Below, in pieces: positions 10,491 to 23,569 of a stretch of 64,000 nucleotides of DNA. The position numbers and the translations under genes were made by a program. The stretch covers positions 7,711,501 to 7,775,500 of the forward strand of contig JAPTOF010000003.1 in the NCBI GenBank assembly GCA_028554755.1, written 5' to 3'. How positions within the stretch are numbered: the stretch's first letter is position 1; the number at the start of each line of letters is the position of its first letter. Origin of the DNA: Cordia subcordata (Eukaryota; Streptophyta; Magnoliopsida; Boraginales; Cordiaceae). The notes beneath the pieces are model-generated. The model was not told where the DNA came from, ran no database searches, and saw nothing but the letters and a program-made list of their open reading frames with translations.

Positions 10491-13400
10491 CACCATTTAT
10501 CCAGAATTTGCTTTGTGGACTACTCTTGATAGAGATTAAGACATTGTATCACCTCTACTATATCACCACCAGTGTTGTCTCAAGTTCATACACTTCTAAC
10601 TTCTACTGAGGTTTGGGAAGCACTTGAAACTAGATTTAATTCTCTATCTAGGCAACATGTGCTTCAACTAAAGAATAAATTGCACCATATTACGAAAGGC
10701 ACAAAAACTATGCACAATACCAAGATGAAATTAAGCAAATCACAGATAGTTTGGCTGCTATATCAAAAACTGTTTCTCCTGAGGATCTATTTCTCTATAT
10801 TCTGGGAGGTCTTCTTGCTAAGTACAATCAATTTAAGACTTCTGTTAAGGTCAACAACTCATCAATTTTAATTCCTAAGTTGTCAAGCATGCTTCTGGCT
10901 AAGGAATTGGATTTGCATTTGGCAAAATCACTCACAGTATCTGATTCTAATAATGTACACCCTGCCTTACTATCTCAGACAACTACATCAGGTAGAGGAA
11001 GAGGTAGAGCATCAAATTCTAGAGGTAGAGGCAGGTTTCAAGGGAACAGAAGAGATAGATTTTAAGGCACTTCTATTCTTCCTACACCACCTTAGTCTGC
11101 TCCTACATCTTCTAGCTCTAATGTTTCAAATACAACCTCCATGCCTTTGATATGTCAAATTTGTGGAAAAGGAATCATGCTGCTTTAGATTGTTGGCATA
11201 GATATGATTCTCAAAATTATGTAGGCACAAAGAATGTTAAGCAAGCCATGGCTGCTCAAGCATTTTCCACTGCAACAAATTCCAACAACTGGATTTTTTA
11301 TTCTGGAGCAACAAATCGTGTGACTAATAGTCTCAATTCTTTTTTTGCTTATGAGACATATGAAGGCAATGATTCAATGGCAGTAGGTAATGGTAATACT
11401 CTGCCTATCAATCACACTGGCACAGGTATATTTTCAAATTCTGAGGTCTCTTTTTCACTCACAAACATGCTTCATGTTCCTCAAATTTCATGTAATCTTC
11501 TCTTTGTCTCACAATTGACTAAGGATAACAATATTATTCTTGTTTTTACTCCAAGAAGATCAATATTCTGGACAGTCAAACCAAGCAACTCAGGTACAAG
11601 GCCCCATGTAAGAATGGTTTATACATTCTTCCATCATCTCAGTATCCTCAACAGGCATCTCATTCATCTTCTTCATCAAAACCAACCTGTTTTACCTCCA
11701 CAGTTTCATCTTCTTCAAGCTTGTGGCATCAAAGGCTAGGCCATCCTTCTTTACCTATTCTTCAAGGTTTGTCTTTTGCTATAGATTCATCAGCTTCAAT
11801 TAATAAAGTCTTATATAATTCTTGTACAGTAGAAAAAATACATAGGCAACCTTTCAGTTTGTCCAATTCTATTACTCAGCAGCCATTTGAGCTTATTCAT
11901 ACTGATGTATGGGGTCCATCTCAAGTGGCTTCTTTTCAAGGCTACAAGTTTTATGTACTCTTTCTTGATGATTTCACAAGATATAGTTGGGTGTATCCTA
12001 TGAAATCAAAGAATGAAGTCTTTTCTATTTTCATTGCTTTTGTTGCCATGATACATAATCAGTTTTCTACTTCAATCAAAGTACTAAGGTTAGATAATGG
12101 TATTGAGTACATTAATCATCAATTTGCTCATTATTTGCAATCTCATGGCATTATACATCAAATAAGTTGTCCATACACTCCTCAACAAAATGGAAGAGCT
12201 GAAACAAGACATATGCATTTAATTGAAATAGTGTTAGCCTTGTTATATCAAGCAGCCTTACCAACTCAGTTTTGGCTAGAGGCACTTGCTACTACAAATT
12301 TTCTCATCAATAGGTTGCCCAAGCATATTCTTCAAAGTAAGTCTCATTTTGAATGTCTTTACAATAGGCAACCTAACTATTCTTTGCTCAAAGTATTTGG
12401 CTGTTTATGCTTTCCTTGGCTTAGACCTTATACTAAACACAAGCTTGAACCTAGGTTTACTCCTTGTGTATTCTTGGGATATGTTCCACAATCAAAAGGT
12501 TATAAATGTTACAATCTTGATACAGAAGCAGTGCATATCTCTAGGCATGTTAAGTTCCAAGAGTCAATATTTCCATTTGCTCTTCACCAGGCTTTTTCTA
12601 ACACTAATACCCCATCTACTACAATTCATCATTCTCCATAACCACTTTTTCCTTTACTAGCTCAAAACTCTACTTTAGTTTCAGTCAACTCTTCTATACC
12701 ATCTCCAATGTCAACTTATTCAAGTTCCCAGCAATCATTTCTTCCAACACTAGTTAATATTCAATCTCCAAATCCGTCATCTTCCAGTTCATCCTCATCT
12801 TCTACTTCTAGTTCCAGCTCCAATACTACAAATTTTATTCCTGCATTTCCAGTCGTTCCTGCACCACAATTGCATCCTACGATCACAAGGTCTAAAACTG
12901 GATCTCTTAAGCCTTCAACAAAATATAATGTCAATAATTTGATGCTTACTCTACCTGAGGTTGAACCACAATCTTACAAGGAAGCATCGAAAAATCTACA
13001 TTGGCAAAAAGCAATGTAAGAAGAATTCACTGCTCTTCAAAATCAAAACACATGGGACTTAGTACCACTTTCACCAAAATAGAACACCTATTGGCTGTAA
13101 ATAGGTGTATAGGATAAAAAAAAATGTTGATGGTTTAGTTGCAAGGTATAAGGCAAGGCTTGTAGTAATGGGCTTTCACCAGTCTTATGGTGTGGATTAC
13201 TCAGAGACATTCAGTCCTGTAGTAAAAATGCCTACAGTTAGACTAGTACTTTCTATTGCTTTATCTACCACCTAGCATATCAAACAATTGGATGTATCAA
13301 ATGCATTTCTTCATGGCACACTTTAGGAAGAAGTTTTTATGCAACAGCCTCAGGGTTTTATCTCTAAAACACAACCTGATCATATATGTCTACTCAAGAA

Positions 13401-14523
13401 GTCTCTTTATGGCCTCAAATAGGCTCCAAGAGCCTGGTATCAACTTCTAGCTTCATTTCTCATTTCTCAAGGCTTCAAGTGCAATCATACAGATACATCT
13501 TTATTCATTAAACATTTTGCAACCTTAGTTCTAATTATGTTAATCTATGTAGATGACATAATTTTAAATGGTTCCTCATTGACAGAGATCAATTCTTTAA
13601 TACATGTTATGAGTACTCAGTTTGCTATCAAAGATTTGGGGCAATTATCATATTTTCTTGGCCTGGAAGTAAGCTACACAAATTCTGGTTAACTGAGCTA
13701 CATAGATTTTGGTTTCATTCTACATCAACATAAGTATGTAGCAGAAGTGCTTAATAAAGCTGGAATGTCAAATTGCAAGTTAGCTTCCACTCCTGCGGTT
13801 CCTACAGCTATTGTGCTCATCAAGATCACCAACCCTATGCAGATGTTGCACACTTCAGAAGTATTGTAGGAGCATTACAATACTTGAATATTACTAGGCC
13901 TGATCTCTAGTTCATAGTCAATTTTGTCTCTCAACATAAGCACAATCCAAGTCAGGCTCACTATGCTATTCTTAAAAGACTGCTCAGGTTCATTAGTGGT
14001 ACTATTAACACTGGTCTGCAGTTTCAGTCTGGTCCTCTAACTCTTCAAGCTTTTTTTGACTCTAATTGGGCAACTGATCCTCTTACAAGGAAGTCAGTCA
14101 TAGGCTTTGTAGTTTTCTTAGGGCCAAACTTAATTTCATGGAGTTCCAAAAGACAAAATGCAATCTCAGAAAGCTCCACAGAAGCAGAGTATAGAGCATT
14201 GGCCACAACAGCAGTTGAACTTAAATGGCTTTCTTTCTTGTTACAAGATCTCTCTATTCCAGTGTTTGTCCTATCTTATGGTGTGATAATCAGCCTGCAA
14301 TTGCTCTCACTGCAAATCCCATACAACATAGCAGATCCAAACACATTGACTTAGACTGTCATTTTGTATTAGAACAAGTTCAGAGGAAACAACTTTCTTT
14401 ATCTTACATTTCCAGCTCTGCACAACTAGCTGATATTCTTACAAAACCCTTGTCCATTTCTACTTATAATTTGCTCAGACACAAGTTTCCCTTAGCTCAG
14501 GCCAGGCTCAGCTTGAGGGAGGC
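10491..14523 (+). pseudogene. Ty1/copia gag-pol, 5'-truncated, degenerate
   Basis: Copia order is complete from mid-gag to RNase H. Gag runs from PEFALWTTLDRD (about 10493) and TSTISPPVLSQVHT to an RG-rich tail (SGRGRGRASNSRGRG, near 10990) and a CCHC knuckle (CQICGKGNHAALDC, about 11155). The protease box reads FYSGATNRVTN, so its catalytic Asp is replaced by Tyr. Integrase (11721-12641) retains WHQRLGH, the first Asp in IHTDVWGPS, the second in RLDNGIEY and Glu in QNGRAETRH. The reverse transcriptase keeps YVDD (about 13550) but is split by frameshifts and stops. RNase H (14225-14554) is at the end (SKHIDLDCHFV). The lineage is probably Ale or Ivana, judged from the CFPWLRPY region and the short LTR; this is tentative. 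The 5' LTR, PBS and gag N-terminus are missing. Confidence 0.9.
14511..14523 (+). promoter_or_regulatory. Polypurine tract of the copia element
   Basis: GCTTGAGGGAGGC abuts the start of the 3' LTR and is the expected plus-strand primer. Confidence 0.7.
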
Positions 14524-14734
14524 TGATAAGGAAGGAGTTAGCTCAAAGAATTAGTTAGAATATTGTCCACTGTACATCAAGTTAGTTATGTAGTTAAGTG
14601 GAGGAATGTAACTAACTTGTAGATAGTGCTAGTTATGTGTTGTATGTCAACTATAAATAGATCTTATCATGTAAACTTGTTGATCTTGAGAATGAAAATA
14701 TCTTCTTCTTTGTTTCAGTTTCTCTTTCTTATCA
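14524..14734 (+). repeat. Copia 3' LTR (211 bp)
   Basis: It starts TGATAAG and ends CTTATCA, a perfect 7-bp terminal inverted repeat. A TATA box (TATAAATA, 14652-14659) is central. It directly follows the PPT. The next bases are CTAAC; no matching 5' flank could be tested because the 5' LTR is gone. The right end lies within a few bases of the gag of element C. Confidence 0.85.
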
Positions 14735-14739
14735 CTAAC

Positions 14740-15403
14740 TCTCTTTAAAGCAGCATTCTAGAACAAATCCTCAGCTATTTTCTCTAATCTCGAGCAAGCC
14801 TCTTTAGGTGTCAAGTTGTAGATTCCTCCACCACTCAAAGCATTGACCATTAATCTGTGGTGTGAAGTTAATCCTAGATAGAAAAACTAGAGTAATTTAT
14901 GCAAATCATACCCATGATGTGGGCACTAACGACAAAGCTTATTAAATCTCTCCCAAGTCTTGTGAAAGGGTTCTAACTTTCATTGGGCAAATGTCATGAT
15001 CTTAGCTCTAAGAGTGGTCGTCCTAGCTATGGGGAAAAATCTCTGAAAAATCTAACTTGAAGGTCATCCCAACTAGTAATGGACTCATAAGGTAGACACT
15101 GGAACCGCTGCTTAGCCTTATCTTTCAAAGAGAATGGGAACAGTCGAAGCCTAAAGTTCTTGAATGAGACGTCCCTAAATGAATGGTAGAACAAATCTCA
15201 AGAAATGCACGTATATACTCATAAGGACTCTCATTATTACGCCTATAAGAGGATGGAAGCATTTGCAAGGTTTCAAGCCTAATCATGAAGGTCGCATCTT
15301 CTAAGGTGGACAATTGGATTAGAATGCAAGGTCGGTAAGTGTTAGGTAGAAAATGCTCCTTAAGGGTCTTGGCTTTAGGAGGATTGGGATGAAAGTAAGC
15401 CAT
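14740..15403 (-). pseudogene. Athila-type gag N-terminal relic (element C)
   Basis: The minus-strand ATG at 15403 begins MAYFHPNPPKAKTL, then LPNTYRPCILIQLS and LPSSYRRNNESPYEYIRAFL, matching the gag start of element E (which has LPNTYAPNIAI). After about 92 codons the frame breaks, but nucleotide similarity to the E gag runs on to about 14741 (AACAAATCCTCAGC versus AACAAATCTTCTGC). The rest of the element was lost at the copia junction. The protein would have been a capsid precursor. Confidence 0.8.
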
Positions 15404-15702
15404 CTATCTTAATATCCAATCTAACCTAATTCTCTTTCCTCTCTTCAACCCCCAAACTTCAATGTCAACAAGCAACTACTTACTACAAACACCTAAATCC
15501 TCGTAAAACACAAAAGAAAAAGCAAAAGTGCAAGGAGTAGCTAACTACAATGAAAACAAACAAGAACAAAGCAACAATAAAGCAAGAAAAGTTAACTCAA
15601 CTAAGAAACTACTACTAGCATAGTGAACAAAACAAGACGAGAAAAGTATATACAACACATAACTAATAAAAACACGCAAACACAAGAAACCAATATCGTG
15701 CC

Positions 15703-15720
15703 TCCCAGGTAACAGCACCA
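15703..15720 (-). promoter_or_regulatory. Primer binding site (tRNA-Asp) of element C
   Basis: Plus-strand TCCCAGGTAACAGCACCA; the complement is a diverged tRNA-Asp PBS (three mismatches). It is 6 bp from the LTR start at 15727, the same spacing as in B and H. Confidence 0.8.
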
Positions 15721-15726
15721 AAAACT

Positions 15727-16665
15727 TGATGTGAACTCGGTGTTGTATAGAATGATTAAGGTCAAAGTGTACCAAGTTAAATACCCACAAGTGTATAGAT
15801 CGTGTCTAATACAATGTATGCATATGCAGGATTGTCTCTACAGGGAGGCTTCTAAGCTCGGTCTAATGTGTTTGTGTGCAACGGAAAAGCTACGTGAAGC
15901 AAATTCTAAACTAAAATGGATCAGTGGGAGCTCGGTGTTCACCTAACAAACCTAAAGTGCAAGAAAGTAAATGAAACTAAAGTGTGCAAATTAGACTGAA
16001 AGAAAGGTAATATGAATGAAATGATAGCAAATAGAAATGACTAGGGAAAGCTTCGAGAAAGGGATCTAGGATTTTCAGAGGTCAGGAGTACTCTAGTGTC
16101 GGAACTTTGCACTAGGTTTGGATTCTTGGTCTTACCATGGTGCTTATCCTCTTTGCTAACTCAATTGGTATCCAATTACTTAACCTAATCAACTACCGGT
16201 ATATTACCCTAGGTTACAAGTGAAACCCTATCTCTATAATCGAGTGTAGGCATCTCTATGCAATCTAAGCTTTCACAACACTAAATCAAGTGGGTAATGG
16301 GTGTTCTACACTACTTAACTAACTATAGGTGTGATCCCCTAGGGTTTAGGTACAATACTAGCCCTTAGGTGTAGCATTATCTAACAACCTAGGTCTATAC
16401 GTCAATTAATTAAGTGTGTTAGTTCAATTGCTTAGCTTAATTAACTACTGATATTAACTTTGATTGAAGGTGCATCTCTAGCCTTAGTCCTGTAGCAAGG
16501 CTAGGAGTAGCTATGGTCCACAATCACAAGTTTTACGCTAATCAACCAAGCAAGCAATCGAAACAATGCAAATGTGGAAGTTAAGGCACACCCCTAACTT
16601 TATGGAGTTGAAGGATCCATTAAACTCACTAATCAAGCTCAAATACATGCTTTCAAAATATACCT
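15727..16665 (-). repeat. Athila-type 5' LTR of element C (partial)
   Basis: On the plus strand it starts TGATGTGAACTCGG right after the PBS spacer, and includes the conserved CTCTACAGGGAGGCTTC box found near the PBS end of the other LTRs here. It has no GTCGAC cluster in the preserved part. It is interrupted at about 16665 by the copia LTR of element D, and no continuation was found further right. Confidence 0.7.
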
Positions 16666-17081
16666 TGAAGGAAAATATAATTCAATACATAATTGAATAC
16701 AAAGGTTAGGAAACATATGTGTTTCTCCTTCAATGCGAAAGTAAGATCTAATACTAAACAAACCACAACTGGAATTACTAATCGGTGGAGATCGTCACGG
16801 TATATTGGATGAATTTCTTTGTCTTCACCGTATAAATTCCCTCTTTGCTATTGCAAAATTCTTGCAAGCTTTTTCTCAATATTCTCATATATGATATATG
16901 GGGAATACAATAGAAGAACTTTGTTATCGTATTGTAATAAGCCACTATATATACTTGTCAACACCTCTTCAATATGTCTTAATCCTAATTATATTATGAT
17001 TACATAATAGTTACCAAAGCAAACTAAAATACCCTTTAGATAAGTGAGCACCCTTATGGATGGACCCCACTAAATCCAACA
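16666..17081 (-). repeat. Copia 3' LTR of element D
   Basis: The minus-strand start TGTTGGATTTAGTGGGG (17081) is preceded by a purine tract (GAGTGGGAGA), and the other end is TTCCTTCA at 16666. A TATATATA box is at about 16943-16950. Length is 416 bp. No second copy was found, so the left boundary is a judgement from the TG...CA rule. Confidence 0.6.
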
Positions 17082-19500
17082 TCTCCCACTCATACATAAT
17101 GGGAGTGCTCGTATACTTTAAGCCGAGAAACAAATTCTCATTAAAATTTGCAATTGTTCATATAGGAGAAGTAAATTGTGCGACCAGCATACTATGAGAA
17201 CCTTAATGCTATACATCTGTTAGGAACATATAACCTCTTGTCAAACACAAACCTGCAAGTAAATCAAAAAAGTATGCGAGTACCCTAGATCATATGAATC
17301 ACATTGAGATATCTTTCAAGATCCCATTTTTTAGATCTTGTATCCACAATTAAATCTCGTAACTTATAACAAACTATAATTGGTTGACCAGTGAATACTT
17401 ACTAATGAGATTCCGTCAATAATCTTCATCTTCTCACAATCCTCTTGACATCAACTCAACTCGTTTTCCTAGACATGTCCCGCCAGACCGAATCTATGTA
17501 CATGGTCCTTTGGCAACACATTAAGATAGCGAACATCGAACTGAGTCTCAAGTACCTGATTAGAGTCTGAGGGTACAAGTATAGAGCCACCACAAAGGCT
17601 TTGGGTCTCATACAACATAAGTTGAGATCATACTTATGTTAACCCATTTGGTTGAAACTAGCACACACGGTATGAAACATGTGCTACAGCATTTTCATCT
17701 TTTTCCCATGGAGCATATGTCTTTATTTCATAAAAAATGCTATACATATGATATTTAGACACCACAAATGTCTAAATTTGAGTTCCTTGATCTACTCATT
17801 ATCTTGAACTCGTATCTGGCTTACAAGGTAGACTTAGTGAGCATATTCACCAAAAAGACCGTGATTACCTTTTGTCACTATTTAGGCGACATATGTGATT
17901 TTAAGTATATAGCTCTCAAAATTATCCCTTTGATAATTTCCTTAAAATCTTGTCTCATCTCCACTTATCACAAAGATAATGGAGACGGTTACTATGTAAG
18001 AAAGCTAACCTCTTGTCTACTCGAAATACTTTTCATTAATAAACAATGAATGTACAAAACATTCACATAATATATGTATGTATATAAATCAATAATTGAA
18101 CAATCATCTTGTGACCATTGGGGAAAAAAATAGAAGAAGTATATTAACATCTACATGATCCTTTAGATCATGTACACTAAACAAACGTAGGAATGGACTT
18201 AGTCACCATACTTGTGACCATATTCCATGTTCAAATGTACTTCATATTCATATCTTTGCACATAACCATGTCTTTTACATAGTTACATTTGGTGTATATG
18301 TGTTTGGTAATGACAATTATAGTTCTTGGTACATGCAATCGAAGCTTCATTATCACAGTAGACTAACACTAGATCAATATCATTACATTGCCAATCATAA
18401 AAAACCAAAAACTTCTGTGACTAAACAATCTTTTTCTCTATTGAAATGAGTAACACAAACTCAATTTCAATTTTCTCATGATCTTCTTAATTGCTTTCCA
18501 AAATGCTACATAGGAATTGGGTTAATATCTATTTATCAAGCCATTTGCAAAACAGATATCTAGTCTAGTACACATGACATAGTATAAGACTTCCAAATAG
18601 GCTCGTTGAGAATCGGCACACCTATTATTTCATTTGAAAAGTCTTAAGACACATTTTGCTGCTCAATTATTCACCTATACTTGATAGGAAATTTTATGGG
18701 TTGTGGTTTTTGTGTACTAACTCATTCAAGTACTTTATCAAACAATTTGCTCTAAGAGATAGAGGCAAAAATTTTCTTGAGCAGTCTCTTGAGATCTCTA
18801 CCTCAAGAATATACAACATTTCACCCATATTATTTAACAAAAGATCAGATTATCAACAAGGTCTTTTACCTTGTTTATAAAGTTTTTTATCATATCTAGC
18901 TATCATTATGTTATCAACACATGATGTCATAGCTACTTAATTGCTCTTAGATCTTTTGTTATAATATAAGAAGATTAAGACCATAAATGGACTTCAAAAG
19001 TCTACAGACCTTATGTTTGTGGTTTACCTTTAATGAAACACCAAATTGCTTCATATAAATATCTTTATTCAATTCTCTATTGAGAAAAGAATAGTCTTTA
19101 CATCGATTAGATGCAATTAAAGATCTAAACATCCAATAATAGCTAGAATTAAGTGAATAGGTAAATAGATGTTTTCTGTTGTTTATACCTTTTAAGACAA
19201 GTCAAGACTTAATTCTTGATACAATTGTCTTTGAACCTTGTGTCCTCTTGGAAGATCAATTAGTTCCTTAACTTAATTAATTCTCATAAACTCTTTGTTT
19301 TCTTTCATTGTTATAACTCATATATCCTTAGAAGGATTTGAGTTAAGAAAAAACGCTCATACAAATCTTCGCTTATTTTCTTGTTGTAGAAGTATTGTAA
19401 AAAGTCCAAAACCTTTAATCTTAAATTGTTGACAATAGATCTTTCAGTGAGAACTATTTCTCAATTGAGATTCATTAAGTCTCCCTTCGTTGTTCATATA
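17082..19500 (-). pseudogene. Decayed copia reverse transcriptase-RNase H (element D)
   Basis: Minus-strand fragments read as copia pol though no frame is open for long. RLLKSIYGLN (near 19000) corresponds to the conserved KSLYGL box of copia reverse transcriptase. VYCDNEASIACTKNY (near 18350) corresponds to the RNase H region just before the SKHI motif. Order from right to left is RT, RNase H, then about 1 kb of non-coding sequence and the 3' LTR. Integrase, gag and the 5' LTR are absent, because the right side ends at the insertion of element E (19503), and no copia sequence was recognised beyond E. All small ORFs on the plus strand here are rejected as shadows. Confidence 0.65.
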
Positions 19501-19502
19501 TA

Positions 19503-20798
19503 TGATATAGTTGACTTACGATAGGAAATTAAGTGCAAATTCTAAGCCAAGTTGTAACTTTTAAGTATACGAGTTATTGTAGTGTAGTACACTAAATGCG
19601 AGATCGAATCCACAGGAAGGCAATGTTGACAATTCAAAGAAAGGTGCTAATAAAGTGCCCAAGTGATTGTTGATAATTTAAATGAAAATTTGATTTTGAG
19701 AAAATTAAACTAAAACTAGAATCAAACTAAAACGAAAAATTAATTAAAAATAAAAACCAAAATTTGAGATTTGAAAACTTCTTTGCGCCAGGTTTAGGGA
19801 TCGGATTCCTAAGTGAAATTCAAGTTTTTAAGCTCAACTTAAGATTTCCTATTTTGATTTAAAAAATTAGACTACAAACCTAATTGATTGAACACCTAAA
19901 ATTAGTCCTAGTTTAGAGGTGCAACTCTATCACCAAGTCCTTTATCTAGCCGGAGTATAGATTTATCCTAAAATCTTAGGACAAATTTATCAATTAACCT
20001 TGTGTAGAAAACTATAGTACGACCTATAGTTTTTAACAATAAAGCTTATAGGAATATTTATATAATTGAACAAAAGTATCCTATTAAATATTAGCTGCAA
20101 GCATAATGAAATAATAGAAATAAAATAATGAAGAACATTAATCATATAAATAAAACACATCAAAATATTCCATCTAAGTTTGAGACCTCAAAACGAGAAT
20201 TATCACGTAGTCATCCTACCCTAAAAAATAAATTACTCAGACATGTTTAACAAAAATAAACTAAAAATATGACAGAAAGTTTGAGAAAGCTTCCCCATAA
20301 ATTTTGTTTAAACCCGTCTTCAATTGTTCGTAGCTCGATCCTGAACCCGCTGGAATTTACGACTCTCAATTTGGATGAAAAACAATAAAGAAATAAAAAA
20401 AAACAAAGAAAGAATAAAATTAAACTATGCTGCTTGTTGATTCCAGTTCTCTGATTGTTCTCTTTGGCTTATGTGGTCATGTATTTATAGGAGAAAAAGA
20501 AGACCTAGTGGTCTTATAAGGCACGTGGGCCTCTTGGCCAATTATTTCCTTTTTTATTTTGTTTTCCTTTGTTTGTTTTGACTTTTCAAAAACTTTCTTA
20601 TCCAAGAAATTGTTCTCTTTCCTTTTCTTCAAACAAAAATTCTTCTTGCCTTCTCTTCAAAGCTTCTCCCAAATTTCTTCAATTTCTTTTTCAATTCCCT
20701 TACATAAAAATAAAGCATTAAAATGATTAAATGTTTTAAATAAATGTACAATTAATTCCAAAAATCACTGAAATAGGTCCAAAATTATAACAACATCA
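19503..20798 (-). repeat. 3' LTR of element E
   Basis: It matches 28036-29120 from TTGACTTACGATAGG to the AACATCA end. It retains TATTTATA (20482-20489), which is TATAAATA on the coding strand. It keeps the roughly 180-bp internal segment (about 19885-20070) missing from the 5' LTR. Confidence 0.9.
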
Positions 20799-20836
20799 AC
20801 ACCCCCAAACCTACTCTTGCTTGTCCCCAAGCAAGA
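20799..20836 (-). promoter_or_regulatory. Polypurine tract and adjacent stem-loop of element E
   Basis: Plus-strand ACACCCCCAAACC is the complement of a purine tract next to the 3' LTR. It is followed by CTTGCTTGTCCCCAAGCAAG, a perfect 7-bp stem with a 6-base loop. Element H has the same pair (PPT 57348-57360, CTTGCTTATCCCCAAGCAAG). Confidence 0.75.
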
Positions 20837-22200
20837 CTAACCCAAAACATATCCTCATGCTTCTCAAAAAGATTATTGGTTGCATAGACTCAATCCTTTT
20901 AATCACCAAGGGGCCTTACTCCCTTAAGAATACTCCAAGCATGTTTAAGCCACCACACTATTAAGACTCGGAACAGATGCACATGGCTAGGTGTTGATAC
21001 TCCGTGCCCCTCTACTATCATGGCTCCTTCAATACATTATTTACCCTTTTATAACAGAACAAAGAAAAAGAAAAGTACATTACTTTACTTGCTCAATCAC
21101 CATTCCAACATTATTTATTGAGGTAAAATGGGAAGAGCTTATTCACCATACAATGAAACAAGAAAAGAAAAGAACAACTCATGTTATTGGACACTTATTC
21201 AACACTTCTCATTTTTCCACTTTTTCTTTTGCCTTTTTGGTTTTTTCTCCATTTCACTTTTTTTCCTCAATTTGTTTACTTTTCTTACTTTTTTCATCAT
21301 TTTTCTCAAATTTTCACCTGTTTTTCCTCATTTTTAAAAATTTTCCTCGATACATAACAATGAAACAAACTTGAAGGGCTAAAGCACACCAAAGAAAACC
21401 ACGCAAGGTGGGGCACTCATATTAAAATCCTTAATGAAGATCCACTTTTTACCAAAGTCGTGGAGTAACAGCAAGTTATGTTCCTAAAGTAATTCAAACT
21501 CCACAGTTTTTTTCAAGGATTCTTCTCAAAACCTAAACTTCCGCTTCCCTAAACCTAAACTTGTCCTTAAGTAAAGAAAGAGTAAGAACATGACAAGCAA
21601 ATAATAAAAATACACAAGAGGGGTATACAGAAAGGTAAAAAGGCATAAAGCGAGACAACCTGATGAAATAGCAATATCTTTAACTATGATGTCGTAAGAT
21701 TTATCTCCAATCTCTTGCAAATCAGTAAACAATAGAACCTCGCAAAAACAACAAAGAGATTAGTAGATGAAACAAGAGTACACAGTATCACCTATAATCA
21801 GGAAAACTCTCTGCTGCTAGTGTGGATCAAAAACTTATATTCAGAAACAAACGACGACAATTAAAAACTCAATAACATATAACAAACTAAAAACATGAAT
21901 AAAAGCAAATAAAAAAAGACCCTTTTTTTTGCCTTTTTTCATTTTTTTCAGCCAACCCTATTTACATCTCCATATAAAGGCTCCAAACTCTGGGAGACAC
22001 TTAAGCCGACTCACAAAAATGATAAAAATTAGAAGGGTATAAAAAGAATAAAATAAACATTAAAACAAACAAATAAAAAAAGTTAACCAGTGCCCTAGGC
22101 TACCTCCTAAGGAGCGCTAAATTTACGCCTTCAGCCAGGTGAACAAGGAGCTCAAGTGTATGCGGGGCCTTTAAGTTCCACAAACTCAATTTCATGCGAA
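20837..22200 (-). other. 3' non-coding region of element E
   Basis: About 1.4 kb without a credible ORF, T-rich on the plus strand near 21190-21345. It is clearly related to 57375-58100 of element H (shared AGAGCTTATTCACCATACAA / AGAGCCTTATTCACAATATA and GGGCACTCATAT). Conservation of a non-coding block between two subfamilies hints at a packaging or RNA-processing role, but this is inference. Confidence 0.6.
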
Positions 22201-23400
22201 GTTGCATTCGGATCAAAAACATGCTTCAGTATCTGACCATTCACTGTGAGAACTCACCCTCTTTGAGGTGCCTAATTTTGATTGCTCCAGAAGGGTATGC
22301 ATCAAGCACCTCATATGGTCTATCCCATCTAGTCCTTAACTTTCTAGGAAAGAACTTCAATTTTGAGTTGAAAAGCCAAACTTTATCCAAAGGGGTGAAC
22401 GATTTCCTAAGAATGGATCTATCATGAATTCTCTTCATTCTCTCCTTATAAAGTTTTGCATTCTTATAAGCTTCAAAGCGCATCTCCTCCAACTCACTCA
22501 TGGCCAATTTTCTTTCCTCACCCGTACATTGCATGTCAAATTCAAAGCCTTAATAGCCCAATATGCATGATGTTCAAGCTCAACAGGTAAGTGACATGCT
22601 TTACCATATAACAATCTATAGAGGGACATGCCAATAGGGGTCTTAAAAGCTATACAGTAGGCCCATAATGCATCATGCAATCTACTTAACCAATCTTTAC
22701 GATCAGGCCTGACCATTTTTTGCAAGGTAGTCTTAGTCTCCCAATTTGACACTTCAACTTGTCCACTCATTTGCGGGTTATAAGGTGTTGCAATCTTGTG
22801 ATGGACCAAGTTCTTCCTCAATAAAGCATTTAGTGTCCTATGGTGAAAATCTTTTCCATCATCACTTAAAATCACGCAGGGAATTCCAAACCTAGAAAAG
22901 ATATGTTCCTTAATAAACTTAACCACAAGTTTGTAGTTATTAGTTCGAGTAGCCACCGCCTCTACCCACTTGGACACGTAATCTACGGCCATAAGAATGT
23001 AGGTATACCTAAATGACGGAAGAAAAGGACCCAAAAAATCAATGCCCCAGACATCAAATATCTCACAAAAAAGCATAGGTGAAAGAGGCATCATATCTCG
23101 CCTAAAGATAGGCCCAAATTGCTGACATCGATGACACCTCTTACAAAATTCTTAGGCATCTCTAAATAAGGTAAGCTAGAAAAAAAACCACATTGAAGGA
23201 CTTTAATAGCTGTCCTTTTCCCTAAAAAAATGGCCACCACAGGCCTCTCCATGACAAAAGCTTAAAATTCTATCAAAATCCTCTTCTGGTACACATCTCC
23301 GGATGATTAACACACACTTTGAAAAGATACGGATCCTCCCATATAAAATATTTCACTTGTGACAAGAAGTGATCCCTCTCTGCCTTACCCCAATGAGATG
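22200..23400 (-). pseudogene. Integrase of element E
   Basis: The frame 23094-22498 begins after the zinc-binding region and includes the DDE core: first Asp in [10 protein letters not shown], second in [10 protein letters not shown], Glu in [10 protein letters not shown]. All three catalytic residues are present. [15 protein letters not shown] and LYGKACHLP follow, and the C-terminal region continues in an overlapping frame (22534-22241, PLDKVWLFNSKLKFFP, then GRPYEVLD-like DRPYEVLDAYPSGAIKI). The zinc-binding N-terminus (about 23110-23330) is recognisable but broken by stops. Integrase would insert the cDNA into chromosomes. Frameshifts at the 22500 overlap and upstream stops disable it. 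Confidence 0.85.
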
Positions 23401-23569
23401 GCAATTGTTTTATAGCCAGATAGTTAACAATATGAGTAAACCAGGGGGTGTGGTTAGAAATAGCAAAGAACTATTCATCGAGAAATTTATCATTAATCGA
23501 AAGAGGGTCAACATGAGAGTCAAGGACTAAACATGATAAGTGATCAACGACTAAGTTCTCACTTCCCTT

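Noticed and set aside
17768..18880. Plus-strand ORFs of 93 and 74 codons
   Set aside because: The minus strand shows copia RT and RNase H motifs in order; plus-strand frames have no pattern.
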